From Alteromonas genovensis (lineage in GTDB: Bacteria > Pseudomonadota > Gammaproteobacteria > Enterobacterales > Alteromonadaceae), in NCBI RefSeq assembly GCF_010500895.1, contig NZ_JAAAWO010000001.1, positions 434,001 to 498,000 on the forward strand: DNA of 64,000 nt, given 5' to 3'. The position numbers and the translations under genes are program-made. Below the pieces are notes generated by a model. It saw only the letters and a list, made by a program, of their open reading frames with translations. It ran no database searches and was not told the origin of the DNA. Of this stretch, positions 27,590-37,094 are shown piece by piece (within the stretch, counting starts at the first letter, position 1; the number at the start of each line of letters is the position of its first letter).

Positions 27590-29881
27590 ATGAATAATGC
27601 CATCTCATCCTCTCGTGGTTTGCTGCCACTATTTTTTGCAGCGCTTTTGGCTTTGTTCGCATGTGTGGGCTTATTTACTTTTCCTTCTTACCACATTCTT
27701 TTATTGCTTGCGGCTTCAGCTTATGTCGCAGCGTTGCGATACTTCAATTTCACGTGGCTTTACGTGCTTTTATTTGCCACTTTTGCAGTAAATTTAGCTC
27801 CGTGGACAGGGCGATATTTGGTAGACGAACTAGATATATTTGTTGCAATCACTGGGGCTTATTTTTTCATTAAATACCGAAATGAATACGAAGTATCGCG
27901 CCACTTGCTTCTTAGCGTATTGCTAGTTGTATTATGTTTATTAACATCATTTGACTCTTCGTGGTTTAACATATTCCAGCCGCTCGCTGTTAATTTCTAT
28001 GTGTCGCCGTTAAACGGCTTCGTTATATTTAAGGGCTTTGTATGGGCATTAGTATTGGTGTGGGCGTTTAATCAACAAAAACGAAGTGATAGCACAAGAG
28101 CACTGAAGCATCTTTTGCAGGCTAGTATGTTTGCGGCGTTTGCGTCATTTACAATTGTGATGTGGGAAAAACAGGTACTTGGAACATTATTCTCAGGCGC
28201 AGATGTTTATACTAAGGTAAATACTTTTTTCAACCTAAGCTCCGCTTATAGAACGACAGGTATTATAAGTGGTATGCATACCGGTGGTGAGAGTATTGAT
28301 GGCCTTTACCTTACGTTACTGCCCCTTGTGTTCGGCGCTTGTTTCTTCTTTAAACATAATGCAGTTCGGTTTATCGCGATTGCAGCGGTTGTTGCAGTTA
28401 TGTATTGCGTATTAATGGGGTTCACCCGCGCAACGTACGCAGCAAGCTTTATTTCAATGGCTGTATGTAGCACATTGTACTTTTTTGAAAGATGGCGCAG
28501 CACCTCTGCACCTAATGTAGAAAACATAGGAAAGCCAGTATATTCCAATATGTCGTTTAGTTTAGTTGTTGGAAATCTATTGGCTTATTTGTTGTTAGTA
28601 TATTCGGTTTACGCACTACACCAATACACAGGCTATTATGCCGAGCTGTCAGCAGGTTTGTTGTACACAATAACCATTGCGCTAAGCCAAGTACGCAGCA
28701 TTAACTTAGTCATGAAACTTATTGGAATGATTATTGGTTATATTGGCTTTTTTTACATTAATGTTGATAGTTTCAATAATAGCCAGTGGGTTGATGTTAG
28801 TACGGTGTCTACATCGGCACTTTATATTGCGACTAGCCTGCCGCTTATTGCGTTCACGACGCTTTTTGTCATAAAACGCCGCGGCATATTTGAATTACCG
28901 CGCTTAGTTACCGAAACGATTACACTGGTGTTGTTTGGTGTGTTAATGGCAGCAGCCTTTTCCGGTGCCCGAATAAACATTCGAGCCGAAACCAGTGCTA
29001 GTGATTTTAATACGCGAATGGAGCATTGGCAGGGTATTGTCGAAAGCGGTAGATGGAGTGCCGCCGATATAGCGCTAGGGCATGGTTTAGGCACTATGCC
29101 AACCAACTATGCGCTCTCGGGTAAAGGCGAATTAGACAGAATTGGTACTTTTGAGATAAACCCGCAAACCGCTGTGTTAACGGTTATACCAGGTTCAGAC
29201 CTGATGCTTACGCAAAGAACACCTATTGATTCAAATGGCGCGTATTTGTTTGAAATGACTTATTCAACAAATGAAGATGTTCAGGTAGCAGTAGCGCTGT
29301 GTAGGCGCAATATGATCATTTTTGAGTTTTGGGCCCACGGCTGCGGAAACATAATTAGGCGTACGCTACCTTCAACTGGCGCTGATGAGAGCAAGACCTA
29401 TTTAATGGGGCTCACCGCTACCAAGGACACCTTTTTTGGCTTACCTGGCGCACTTACAATAAAAACAACAGCGGGTAATGTTCCGATAACAATTGAGTCT
29501 ATTTCGCTAGTTAATGCAGATGGCGAACAACTTCTTAAGAATAATTCGTTCGATGATGGGGGCGACTTCTGGTTTTTTTATTATGACTTTGAGCATTTAG
29601 TTTGGCACATTAAAAATTTATATTTGAGTTTTGCGTACCAGTTTGGCGTTATAGGGGCATTATTGATAGGTGCTTTGATTGTGTCGGCTGCTATCGCGTT
29701 TAACTCGAAAAACCAGTTGCTTAGTTTACCCGCAGCCATATTTAGTGCATTTTTAGCCGGGCAGTTTGCTTTTGGCTTATTTGGAGACCCTTTAGATTCA
29801 TCACGTACCAACATGTGGTTTTTCTTTTTACTCTTTGGTGCGTTACTTCCGTCTCATAAAAGTCCACCTCGACAGATTTAG
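27590..29881 (+). CDS. Wzy/WaaL-like membrane protein with periplasmic insert
   Basis: Predicted O-antigen polymerase or ligase-like protein, 763 residues. About twelve helices occupy residues 10-465 and 670-760. The block GFTRATYAASFISM, a positively charged motif after a helix, and GHGLGTMPTNY before the last helices resemble the O-antigen ligase family. Unusually, a region of about 150 residues (515-665) is soluble and strand-rich, with LLKNNSFDDGGDFWFFYYD, which looks like the start of a carbohydrate-binding beta-sandwich. The gene sits between exosortase A and the first flippase (2-base gap). It may polymerise the repeat or transfer glycan to a target. A second ligase-like gene lies at 41928. 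Family call moderate. Confidence 0.7.
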   Translation: MNNAISSSRGLLPLFFAALLALFACVGLFTFPSYHILLLLAASAYVAALRYFNFTWLYVLLFATFAVNLAPWTGRYLVDELDIFVAITGAYFFIKYRNEYEVSRHLLLSVLLVVLCLLTSFDSSWFNIFQPLAVNFYVSPLNGFVIFKGFVWALVLVWAFNQQKRSDSTRALKHLLQASMFAAFASFTIVMWEKQVLGTLFSGADVYTKVNTFFNLSSAYRTTGIISGMHTGGESIDGLYLTLLPLVFGACFFFKHNAVRFIAIAAVVAVMYCVLMGFTRATYAASFISMAVCSTLYFFERWRSTSAPNVENIGKPVYSNMSFSLVVGNLLAYLLLVYSVYALHQYTGYYAELSAGLLYTITIALSQVRSINLVMKLIGMIIGYIGFFYINVDSFNNSQWVDVSTVSTSALYIATSLPLIAFTTLFVIKRRGIFELPRLVTETITLVLFGVLMAAAFSGARINIRAETSASDFNTRMEHWQGIVESGRWSAADIALGHGLGTMPTNYALSGKGELDRIGTFEINPQTAVLTVIPGSDLMLTQRTPIDSNGAYLFEMTYSTNEDVQVAVALCRRNMIIFEFWAHGCGNIIRRTLPSTGADESKTYLMGLTATKDTFFGLPGALTIKTTAGNVPITIESISLVNADGEQLLKNNSFDDGGDFWFFYYDFEHLVWHIKNLYLSFAYQFGVIGALLIGALIVSAAIAFNSKNQLLSLPAAIFSAFLAGQFAFGLFGDPLDSSRTNMWFFFLLFGALLPSHKSPPRQI

Positions 29882-29883
29882 CC

Positions 29884-31371
29884 ATGCTGAATGCCAATAA
29901 GCTCATTAATAGTGCTTTTTTCTCCGTTGCAGCCAAGTTACTGGGTAAGACTCTTGGCCTTATAAGTACTGTGATTGTTGCGCGTATTTTAACGCCGGAA
30001 GACTTTGGCTTTATTGCTATAGTAAGTATGGCATTATATTTTTTTGATATTCTCTCGCACGCTGCTGGTGAACAATACATTATTCAAAAGGGAAGGGTAG
30101 CATTCTACGATTTACATACTGCTTGGACATTGAACTTAGTACTAAAAGTGTTGATAGCAATAGGACTTGTTATAAGTGCAGGTAGTGTTTCTTTATTCTT
30201 TGATAAACCTCAGCTAAGCAGTGCGATAATGTTTAGCGCGACTATTCTGCCACTTCAAGCGCTTAAGTCGCATAAAATAATGCTACTTAAACGGCAACTT
30301 CGCTTTAAACCTCTATTTTGGCTATCTTTTCTTGAGCGGGTTTTTGCGCTTCCTGTATTAATAACATTAGCTATTTTACTGGGCAATTACTGGGCATTCC
30401 TTATAACCGATGTGATGGTTGCTATGTTTGGTTTGCTGCTTTCGTTTTTCATGCTGAAGGGGATGCCACGCTTAACGTTAAGGTGTGTTGGAAAACAGTG
30501 GCGCTTTTCTCAATGGATGCTTGGTAAGCACCTATTAGGCTATGCACGTTCTCAAATAGACACATTGGTAGTTGCAAAAGTATTCAACGCTTCAATGCTG
30601 GGTAATTACCACATGGCGCGCGACCTTGCCATGATGCCCGCACATTATTTACTCAGCCCCGCTATTGAGCCATTACTCGCCGTGTTAAAAAATGATAGGG
30701 CAAACAAACGTGAATTGTTAAACAACGTTGCGTTTGCATTGTTAGTTGTTGTTTCTATTAGTCTTCCTATTGTAGCTGTTTTGATGCTGTATTCGAAACC
30801 TATTGTATATGTACTTTTGGGTGAGAAATGGCACCTGGCAGCGCAATTACTGCCAGTGTTGTCAATTTTATTTTTTTATTGGTGCATTGTTCAAGTACTC
30901 GATGCTGCTTTAATTGCCCTTGATAAAGTGCAGTTTTTATTTCTGTTTGATGTTGCGTCGTTAGCTGTAGTTGGCTTAACGCTATTGATGGCGATTTTTT
31001 ACAGCGCAACGTTATTAGAGCTTGCCTGGTATCGTGCGCTATCTGGCCTGTTCACCGCTTGTGTTTTGTTGATATGGGTATTTATCAGGCATTGGAACTT
31101 GCTGAAAGCTCTTTTAAAGCTTGTTGCCATCGTTATAGCCCTTACAGGGCTTGCGCTTGGTACGGTTTGGCTGACTGGCTTTAACGAATTTTCTAGGGTT
31201 TCTGTATCAGTTAGTTATGTCTTACAAACTGGTGCATCTCTAGCTGTATTCTCTGCAATATATACAGCTCTGTTCTTACTATTCCTGACAAAATCGAAGC
31301 ACTACCATATAGTCAGGCTAAAACAGCTAGTTTCTCAGTATTTACCAACCTCATTAACACGGAAGTTTTAG
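29884..31371 (+). CDS. Wzx-type polysaccharide flippase 1
   Basis: A 495-residue integral membrane protein with about 12-14 helices, of the polysaccharide-transport (MOP/PST) superfamily. It opens with the characteristic amphipathic helix and SAFFSVAAKLLGKTLGLISTVIVARIL followed by TPEDFGFIAIV, the usual PST start, and has MLGNYHMARDLAMMP in the middle. Such proteins move undecaprenyl-linked repeat units to the periplasmic face. It begins 2 bases after the polymerase-like gene and its stop is immediately followed by the AGE-family gene. It is not a close copy of the second flippase at 35643; the two share the fold but differ throughout. Confidence 0.87.
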   Translation: MLNANKLINSAFFSVAAKLLGKTLGLISTVIVARILTPEDFGFIAIVSMALYFFDILSHAAGEQYIIQKGRVAFYDLHTAWTLNLVLKVLIAIGLVISAGSVSLFFDKPQLSSAIMFSATILPLQALKSHKIMLLKRQLRFKPLFWLSFLERVFALPVLITLAILLGNYWAFLITDVMVAMFGLLLSFFMLKGMPRLTLRCVGKQWRFSQWMLGKHLLGYARSQIDTLVVAKVFNASMLGNYHMARDLAMMPAHYLLSPAIEPLLAVLKNDRANKRELLNNVAFALLVVVSISLPIVAVLMLYSKPIVYVLLGEKWHLAAQLLPVLSILFFYWCIVQVLDAALIALDKVQFLFLFDVASLAVVGLTLLMAIFYSATLLELAWYRALSGLFTACVLLIWVFIRHWNLLKALLKLVAIVIALTGLALGTVWLTGFNEFSRVSVSVSYVLQTGASLAVFSAIYTALFLLFLTKSKHYHIVRLKQLVSQYLPTSLTRKF

Positions 31372-32574
31372 ATGAAAATAACAGTGATTATTCCTTGGGT
31401 ATTCTTATTTTTGCTATTCGGCCATAACGATGATGCACTAGCAGAAACTGAGGGCAGTATACTTAGCGCATCGTTGGCCAAGTCGCAAATGATGCAGATC
31501 ATTACCCCACGACTAGACTGGGCAATGGCTAATAACAATTATGCTGTACAATTGTTTGACGCAGATTGGAAGGTGGTGCCTAACGACTCTATTGCCTTAT
31601 ATCAGCAAGCAAGACAAGTGTATATTTTCGCAAAAGGCTTTGAGGCCACAAACGATAATCGTTACCTCACTGCAATGATTAAAAGCGCTGACCTTATGAT
31701 AGACCACATGTATGACGAGTCGACGTCAAACTGGTTTGCTAGTGTTAATAGGAGTAATACTTCACTGCGCAGCCAGTCGAAGGAGTATGAAACTGCATTT
31801 GCACTTTTTGCCATGGCACATGCGTATGACGCTTCAAAAGAAAAACGGTATTTAGACAAGGCCTTGGCAACGTGGATGTTAAGTGATTTAGCGACTGGCT
31901 TTTTGATTGCCAGAAGCAAAGAGAGTAGCAGTGCTGAAAATATTATTAATAGCGGAACATGGTCTACAAACGCATTAATGCATTTGTTTGAGGCACTTCT
32001 AGCATTACATGACGTTACCAAAAGTGGCACTGTTTGGCAGGATATTGAGACAATTGCGAGCTTTGTCTCCACTTCGTTAATACAAGAAGAAAGCTACATA
32101 GCAGAATATTACGAAAACGTAAACCAGCCACTCGCAATTAGTGACGGTGGTTACGTTGAGTTAGGCCATCAAATAGAGTGGGCGTACTTGCTTCATACTG
32201 CGGTGGATAAAGGGCTTGATACTAGATATAGGACCATAGCAAATTCACTAGTTGAATATGCATTAATGGTTGGCTGGAATGACTCGGAAGGCAGCCTTGG
32301 AGGAAGAGCTGACTATAGCAGAAATTTGGTTGAAAAGCAGCCTGTTTGGTGGGCGCAAGCAGAATTTATGAAGCTGAACCTTTACTTTATCAAGCGTAAA
32401 TTTGATACGACTCAGAGTAAGTATCTTTTGTCTAGCAGTTACAGTTTCATAGTAAATAGATTTCTCGATTATAAAATCGGAGGGTGGTTCTTAAGTAGTC
32501 GAGAAGGTAAAAGAAGACCTGTGGGATACCATCCAGTGGGAATGTATAGTGAAGAGCTAATTGAGTATTATTAA
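31372..32574 (+). CDS. Secreted AGE-family (N-acylglucosamine 2-epimerase-like) protein
   Basis: A 400-residue protein with a clear Sec signal peptide (about 1-24, cleavage ALA-E), followed by an alpha/alpha-barrel resembling the AGE/cellobiose epimerase family. Supporting motifs: YQQARQVYIFAKGFEATND, GHQIEWAYLL with His266, KQPVWWAQAEFM near 322-333, and GYHPVGMYSEE with His387. The two histidines correspond to the usual catalytic pair. Typical AGE enzymes are cytosolic and act on free sugars; here an exported version sits inside a polysaccharide operon, directly after a flippase. A role in epimerising or otherwise modifying the polymer in the periplasm is inferred; lyase or hydrolase activity on the same fold cannot be excluded. 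ATG at 31372 directly follows the flippase stop. Confidence 0.7.
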   Translation: MKITVIIPWVFLFLLFGHNDDALAETEGSILSASLAKSQMMQIITPRLDWAMANNNYAVQLFDADWKVVPNDSIALYQQARQVYIFAKGFEATNDNRYLTAMIKSADLMIDHMYDESTSNWFASVNRSNTSLRSQSKEYETAFALFAMAHAYDASKEKRYLDKALATWMLSDLATGFLIARSKESSSAENIINSGTWSTNALMHLFEALLALHDVTKSGTVWQDIETIASFVSTSLIQEESYIAEYYENVNQPLAISDGGYVELGHQIEWAYLLHTAVDKGLDTRYRTIANSLVEYALMVGWNDSEGSLGGRADYSRNLVEKQPVWWAQAEFMKLNLYFIKRKFDTTQSKYLLSSSYSFIVNRFLDYKIGGWFLSSREGKRRPVGYHPVGMYSEELIEYY

Positions 32575-32591
32575 TATAGGTAATTAAGTTG

Positions 32592-33539
32592 ATGAATTTA
32601 AATGATTTTAAAGAAAAGGTATCCAGGAAGGTTCAGGAGTCTCGTTTAAATAGTGTGCTGAAAGGGTATTTACATTTAGAACCTATCGAATCAGATGCCG
32701 GGGCAGAAGTTACGGTAATGACTCAGTTATACGCAAAAGCTATCTATATGGGTATTGCTGCTATGCACTCCCTAGTGGAAAAATTAGAGTGTTCTGTCAA
32801 CCTTGAGGTTATTGACGATGGTAGTTTAACGAAACAGCACCATCAAATTTTACTCAATGTGTTTCCTGGCCTAACGATCACAAAAATAAGGAATATAGCT
32901 CGACATGGCTGTCCGTCGGGCGGATGTTGGGAGCGCTTACTGAGAATTCAAGAGCTCACAAATGACTATTACGTCATTCAAGTTGATACAGATATCTTGG
33001 TAATAAATGATATTCACGAAATTAACGATTGCATAACTAGCAATCGTGCTTTCATTTCATCATCGCCGGATTGGCCGCAGCCAGTTGGCATAGATGAAAT
33101 AGTAGAATATGCGTCAAAATCTGGTAGTCACAATATTCAGTTTGAATCTGAAAGGCAACTCGCAAAAATTAAGTCGATAGAGTTAAACCGTTATGTAAGA
33201 GGATGCGCAGCATTTACCGGCTTTCCGAAAGGCGCCGAGCTTACAGGTAAGCTATCTAAGTTTTCCCAAGAAATGGAGTCGATATTAGGTAAGCGTTGGC
33301 TTGAATGGGGAACAGAGCAGTTTGCATGCAATACAATGATTGCGTTGTGTGAAGAGCTTATGGTTCTTCCTTGGCCTAAATATCAGAATTTTTGTTTTCC
33401 AGAATTTAAACCGTTAATAGAGGACTCGAGTTTTAGCGACGAGGTATCCGTAATCCATTTTATAGGAAGTAACCGGTTCAAATATAATGTATATTTGACC
33501 TACGCTAAGACCTTACTGAAGTCGCTTTCAAAAAAGTAA
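32592..33539 (+). CDS. Predicted GT-A-type glycosyltransferase
   Basis: A soluble 315-residue protein whose family I do not recognise. It shows a GT-A-like pattern: an N-terminal region with TVMTQLYAKAIYMGIAAMHSL, a strand-turn LEVIDDGSLT, and a D-x-D element IQVDTDILV near residue 132 that would bind metal and nucleotide sugar. A later EWGTEQFACNTM segment resembles the acceptor-binding part of such enzymes. ATG 32592 is preferred over the TTG just before it. The local sequence is AT-rich. It lies between the AGE-like gene and two GT2 genes; the 149 bases after it hold no gene. Sugar specificity unknown. Confidence 0.55.
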   Translation: MNLNDFKEKVSRKVQESRLNSVLKGYLHLEPIESDAGAEVTVMTQLYAKAIYMGIAAMHSLVEKLECSVNLEVIDDGSLTKQHHQILLNVFPGLTITKIRNIARHGCPSGGCWERLLRIQELTNDYYVIQVDTDILVINDIHEINDCITSNRAFISSSPDWPQPVGIDEIVEYASKSGSHNIQFESERQLAKIKSIELNRYVRGCAAFTGFPKGAELTGKLSKFSQEMESILGKRWLEWGTEQFACNTMIALCEELMVLPWPKYQNFCFPEFKPLIEDSSFSDEVSVIHFIGSNRFKYNVYLTYAKTLLKSLSKK

Positions 33540-33688
33540 CACTGGCTATCTAATCGGTAAAGGCTCGAGGCTTTTAATAAGTTGTTTATAGCAACCTAAA
33601 GAAGAAAATACTGAACTCAATTTTTGTTAATTGTTAGTCTAATTCCCGTAAATATAGTTACCGGAGCAAGTTTGCGTATTGGAGCACC

Positions 33689-34735
33689 ATGAACTCGGAA
33701 AATTTAAGTCTACCGGTATCGGTAATCGTTCCACTTTACAACCGAGAGGCTTTTCTTCCTCAACTTCTTAGAACTTTGGAGTCTCAAACATTTAAAGATT
33801 TTGAGGTCATTCTTATTGATGATGGAAGCAACGATGGCACTCGTGCGTGGATAGAAAAATATTTTCGAGAATCTGCTCTGAATTATCACTATGTATATCA
33901 GGAAAATGGCGGGCCCTATAAAGCACGTAACAACGGTTTAAAACACGCAAAAGGTAAATATATAGTCCTTTTTGATAGCGACGATGAGTGGCCAGTTTAT
34001 CATTTAAAGCAATTTTTTGATGCTATGGAGTCGAGCAAAGACGTTGACTGGATTTTTGCGAGCATAGAAATAATAGAGCACGAAAGTCGAAATGTATTGC
34101 AAGAGTCAAACTTCGTCGACAAACATGGTAATGAGCACCCTGTCATTTCACTTCAATCTGAAAGTAGGCTCGTGGCTGAGGGACAAATTAAGGTTATTAC
34201 AGACCAGAGGCTTCCTGAAACGATGATAGAGCACACACTTCCCGGTAGCATGCAATGTTCAATAATCAGAAGGTCTGTGTTCGACATTCATTTGTTTGAC
34301 GACAGTTTTAGAACTGCTTACGACCGTTTCTTTTGCATGAAGACTGCCATTCGAGGGTTTAAGTTTGCGTATCTAGACAATACTCATCTTATTTATCATG
34401 TTCATGACGATAATATATCTACTGTATCAGCTAATACCCCAGCTGAAAAATTAAAGAAAAGCGCGATAACAATGATTAGGGGATATAGATTAATTGAAAA
34501 AGAAGCAGTGAATTTAAAACAAAAAAAAGCAGCAAAGAAGCGTATTAGTGAAGTTCATGCGTGGGAGCTTTCCATGGCTGAGCAGTCTTTAGGTGATTAC
34601 CAGGCAAGCATAAGTGCCATTTGTGTCGCGATAAACAATTATCCTCAAAATATTCTGTACTATAAAACGCTGCTTGCGACTTGCATCAAGTTAATCTCAT
34701 CAAAAATAATCAATTTTATTAGGGAAGATAAGTGA
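33689..34735 (+). CDS. Glycosyltransferase family 2
   Basis: GT2 enzyme, 348 residues. The GT-A core is clear: VSVIVPLYNREAFLPQLLRTL, then VILIDDGSNDGT near 43-50, NGGPYKARNNGLKHAKG, and the metal-binding DSDDEW near 96. The C-terminal third is helical with lysine-rich stretches. Start ATG 33689 has GGAG 4 bases upstream. It overlaps the next GT2 gene by one base (stop TGA with ATG), so they are probably coupled. It adds one sugar of the repeat unit; donor and linkage are unknown. Confidence 0.85.
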   Translation: MNSENLSLPVSVIVPLYNREAFLPQLLRTLESQTFKDFEVILIDDGSNDGTRAWIEKYFRESALNYHYVYQENGGPYKARNNGLKHAKGKYIVLFDSDDEWPVYHLKQFFDAMESSKDVDWIFASIEIIEHESRNVLQESNFVDKHGNEHPVISLQSESRLVAEGQIKVITDQRLPETMIEHTLPGSMQCSIIRRSVFDIHLFDDSFRTAYDRFFCMKTAIRGFKFAYLDNTHLIYHVHDDNISTVSANTPAEKLKKSAITMIRGYRLIEKEAVNLKQKKAAKKRISEVHAWELSMAEQSLGDYQASISAICVAINNYPQNILYYKTLLATCIKLISSKIINFIREDK

Positions 34736-35643
34736 TGCTAGATGTTACGGTAGATGCAGTAATACCTCACTATGGTGAATTAACGCAGCTATTGAATATT
34801 TTGGACTGTTTCCAAATCGCTGATAAGCCGATTGGTTTTGGGAAGATTATAATTGTTGAAAACGGACAAGAAGCAAACGCCTCAAATGTTGGCAATTTAT
34901 ACCCTAGCTTAAACATCGTTTACATTCATACAGAAACCGCAGGTCTAACCAATGCGAGAAATATAGGTGTTCATTCTAGCGAGGCTAAGTTCATTTTACT
35001 TCTTGATAACGATCTAAGTTTCAATAAATCTTTTCTCAGCCAGTATTACGAGGCATTCTCTAAACGCGGGCAAATGTATTTTTATGGTGGCCAGATAGAG
35101 CCTGTATTCGAAAGCAGCCCTCAGGAGTGGTTGCTTGATTACTGCCCTACGTCAGTAAAGGGGTTGTTTTTTGATGAAGATTCGGAAACGAATAAGCCAG
35201 AGTTTTTAGGTGGCAATCACGCCATTTCTCGAAAAGCTATTGAATTCCTTATTAAGGAAAACGGTCAAGTATACGATGGAGAATCGGCTACTGCTGACTC
35301 AGGCGGTATTGGAGAGGAGACACGCCTTCAGAGCTATTTGCTTGCTAAAGGCTTCAAAGGGTGGAAAGTGTCAGAAGCTACGGTGCTGCACCCTGTTCCA
35401 ACAGAATCTCTAACTTATGAGTGGGTATGTAATCGTAGATACCGTGCTGGTGTTACTGCTGGAAGTACAGAGTTGGCAACTCATAAGTCTGTTCCTGTGT
35501 GGCTTTCTAAAATATTTTACTTAAGCTCTATTAAAGAGCAGGCTTTTTTGTTGTTTTCAAAGCGGCTTGCCCTTAAATATGGCGTTTCTCGGGCGTGGGC
35601 CAAAGGTGCTATTGACGCTATTAAAAACAGGACTTTGAAGTAG
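34735..35643 (+). CDS. Glycosyltransferase family 2
   Basis: Second GT2-type enzyme, 302 residues from ATG 34735, the codon that overlaps the previous stop and has AGGGA upstream. The core reads VDAVIPHYGELTQLLNIL, KIIIVENGQEA, ETAGLTNARNIGVHSSEAKFILLLDNDL, giving a D-x-D-like DND at the donor site, then GGNHAISRKAIEF and GEETRLQSYLLAKGFKG, typical of GT2 acceptor regions. No membrane segment. Its stop (TAG 35641-35643) overlaps the GTG start of the second flippase, so translation is linked. Sugar specificity cannot be read. Confidence 0.83.
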   Translation: MLDVTVDAVIPHYGELTQLLNILDCFQIADKPIGFGKIIIVENGQEANASNVGNLYPSLNIVYIHTETAGLTNARNIGVHSSEAKFILLLDNDLSFNKSFLSQYYEAFSKRGQMYFYGGQIEPVFESSPQEWLLDYCPTSVKGLFFDEDSETNKPEFLGGNHAISRKAIEFLIKENGQVYDGESATADSGGIGEETRLQSYLLAKGFKGWKVSEATVLHPVPTESLTYEWVCNRRYRAGVTAGSTELATHKSVPVWLSKIFYLSSIKEQAFLLFSKRLALKYGVSRAWAKGAIDAIKNRTLK

Positions 35644-37094
35644 TGGCGTCATTTCGGTCAGCATTAAAATTTTCTTACCTTGGTGGTTATGCAGTAATAG
35701 TATTCCAACTTTTGACATCAATGGTCGTTGCTCGATTATTAGAGCCTTCAGACTTTGGACTCTACTCTGTCGCAATGGTATTTGCAGTAATAGCCGAATT
35801 AATCAGAAATTTTGGGGTGAGTAATTACATAATAAAAGAGAAAGAGCTCACAACTCAAAAGCTCGAGTGTGCGCTTTTTCTTTTGATAGTAACGAGTTCG
35901 TTTGTTGCGGGGCTGCAATTTTTTATGGCAGTCCCAATTGGCAACTTTTATAACGAAGAGCGTTTGACTGCAGTATTGCAATTATTATCGCTTAACCTCG
36001 TGCTTATTCCGTTTGGTGCGATTACTAAGTCTCGTTTAAGGCGAGAATTACGTATGAAAGAACTATCCATTATAGATGTAACTAGCAATTTAGTGGGTTC
36101 TCTCGTTACGCTTAGCCTTGCTTATTTCGGCTGGGGGGTATTCTCACTGCCGCTAGGGCTAATAGCAGTATCACTTACTTCTGTTCTTATCACATTTTTT
36201 TTCCGATACGACGATAACCCCAAACGTTTGAGAGTGAGGGGAAGCAAAGATATCTTCTCTTTTTCATCAATAGTTGGACTTACTGGAATTGTAAACCATA
36301 TTGGGAATAGCTCTCAGGACTGGTTGTTAGGGAAACTTGTTGGAATGGAGAGCGTCGGTTTGTATTCTAGAGGCTCTTCCACTGTAGCGTTGTTTGATCG
36401 ATTGGTGTCGAACCCTGTGAATTTGTTGATAGCCCCAGTTTTTGCAACCAAAGCAAATTCGGGAGAGGCAATAGTTCCCACATATATAAAGTTGACTTGT
36501 ATTCAAGCATCAATTGCTTGGCCTTGTTTGATAACGCTAGCATATTTTTCAGAACCAATAATAAACCTGTTATACGGTGCACAATGGTTGCTCGTTTCAG
36601 ATTTACTGGTCTGGATTTGTTTAGCCAAAATTTTGATGACTATTACTCAATATGCAAATGAGATCCTCGTCGGAGTTGGCAAAGCCAGTGAAGTTTTTTA
36701 CGCGAACTTGTTGATGATGATCGTGAAAATAGCAATTTTAATTGCGTGTATTGACTTAGACTTAGTTTACATAGTCATGGCAGTATCGCTGTCTGTTCAA
36801 ACGATTAGATTGTTCACATATCTGTTCATACTAAATCGCTCATTAAAGCTAGATGTCACTTTGTTAGCAAAAAAGCTTGCAAGGGTGGCGTTTGTTTGTG
36901 GTTTATCCGTTAGCCCTCTACTTTTATACGATAGAAATGAGGTAACGTTGACATTGGCTTTTCTACCATTCATTTCTCTTCTGATTTGGTTTTTCTTCTC
37001 GAAGGTAATGAAATTAGATGTTTATCTTGAAATAGACAAAGTAATTGAAAGGATGTATTTACGTGAAAACTTTAGAAAATATTTTTCTAGATAA
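35643..37094 (+). CDS. Wzx-type polysaccharide flippase 2
   Basis: A second PST/MOP-type flippase of 483 residues with about 12-14 helices. It opens FSYLGGYAVIVFQLLTSMVVARLLEPSDFGLYSVAMVF, the standard family start, and has GLYSRGSSTVALFDRLVSNPVN in the middle. Start is GTG at 35643, overlapping the previous stop; no other initiation codon fits as well. The last 32 bases overlap the pyruvyltransferase-like gene. Two different flippases in one operon suggest either two lipid-linked products or one redundant transporter. Confidence 0.87.
   Translation: MASFRSALKFSYLGGYAVIVFQLLTSMVVARLLEPSDFGLYSVAMVFAVIAELIRNFGVSNYIIKEKELTTQKLECALFLLIVTSSFVAGLQFFMAVPIGNFYNEERLTAVLQLLSLNLVLIPFGAITKSRLRRELRMKELSIIDVTSNLVGSLVTLSLAYFGWGVFSLPLGLIAVSLTSVLITFFFRYDDNPKRLRVRGSKDIFSFSSIVGLTGIVNHIGNSSQDWLLGKLVGMESVGLYSRGSSTVALFDRLVSNPVNLLIAPVFATKANSGEAIVPTYIKLTCIQASIAWPCLITLAYFSEPIINLLYGAQWLLVSDLLVWICLAKILMTITQYANEILVGVGKASEVFYANLLMMIVKIAILIACIDLDLVYIVMAVSLSVQTIRLFTYLFILNRSLKLDVTLLAKKLARVAFVCGLSVSPLLLYDRNEVTLTLAFLPFISLLIWFFFSKVMKLDVYLEIDKVIERMYLRENFRKYFSR

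Noticed and set aside
29884-37094. The two flippases as a recent duplication
   Set aside because: Sequences differ throughout and no flanking direct repeats were seen.
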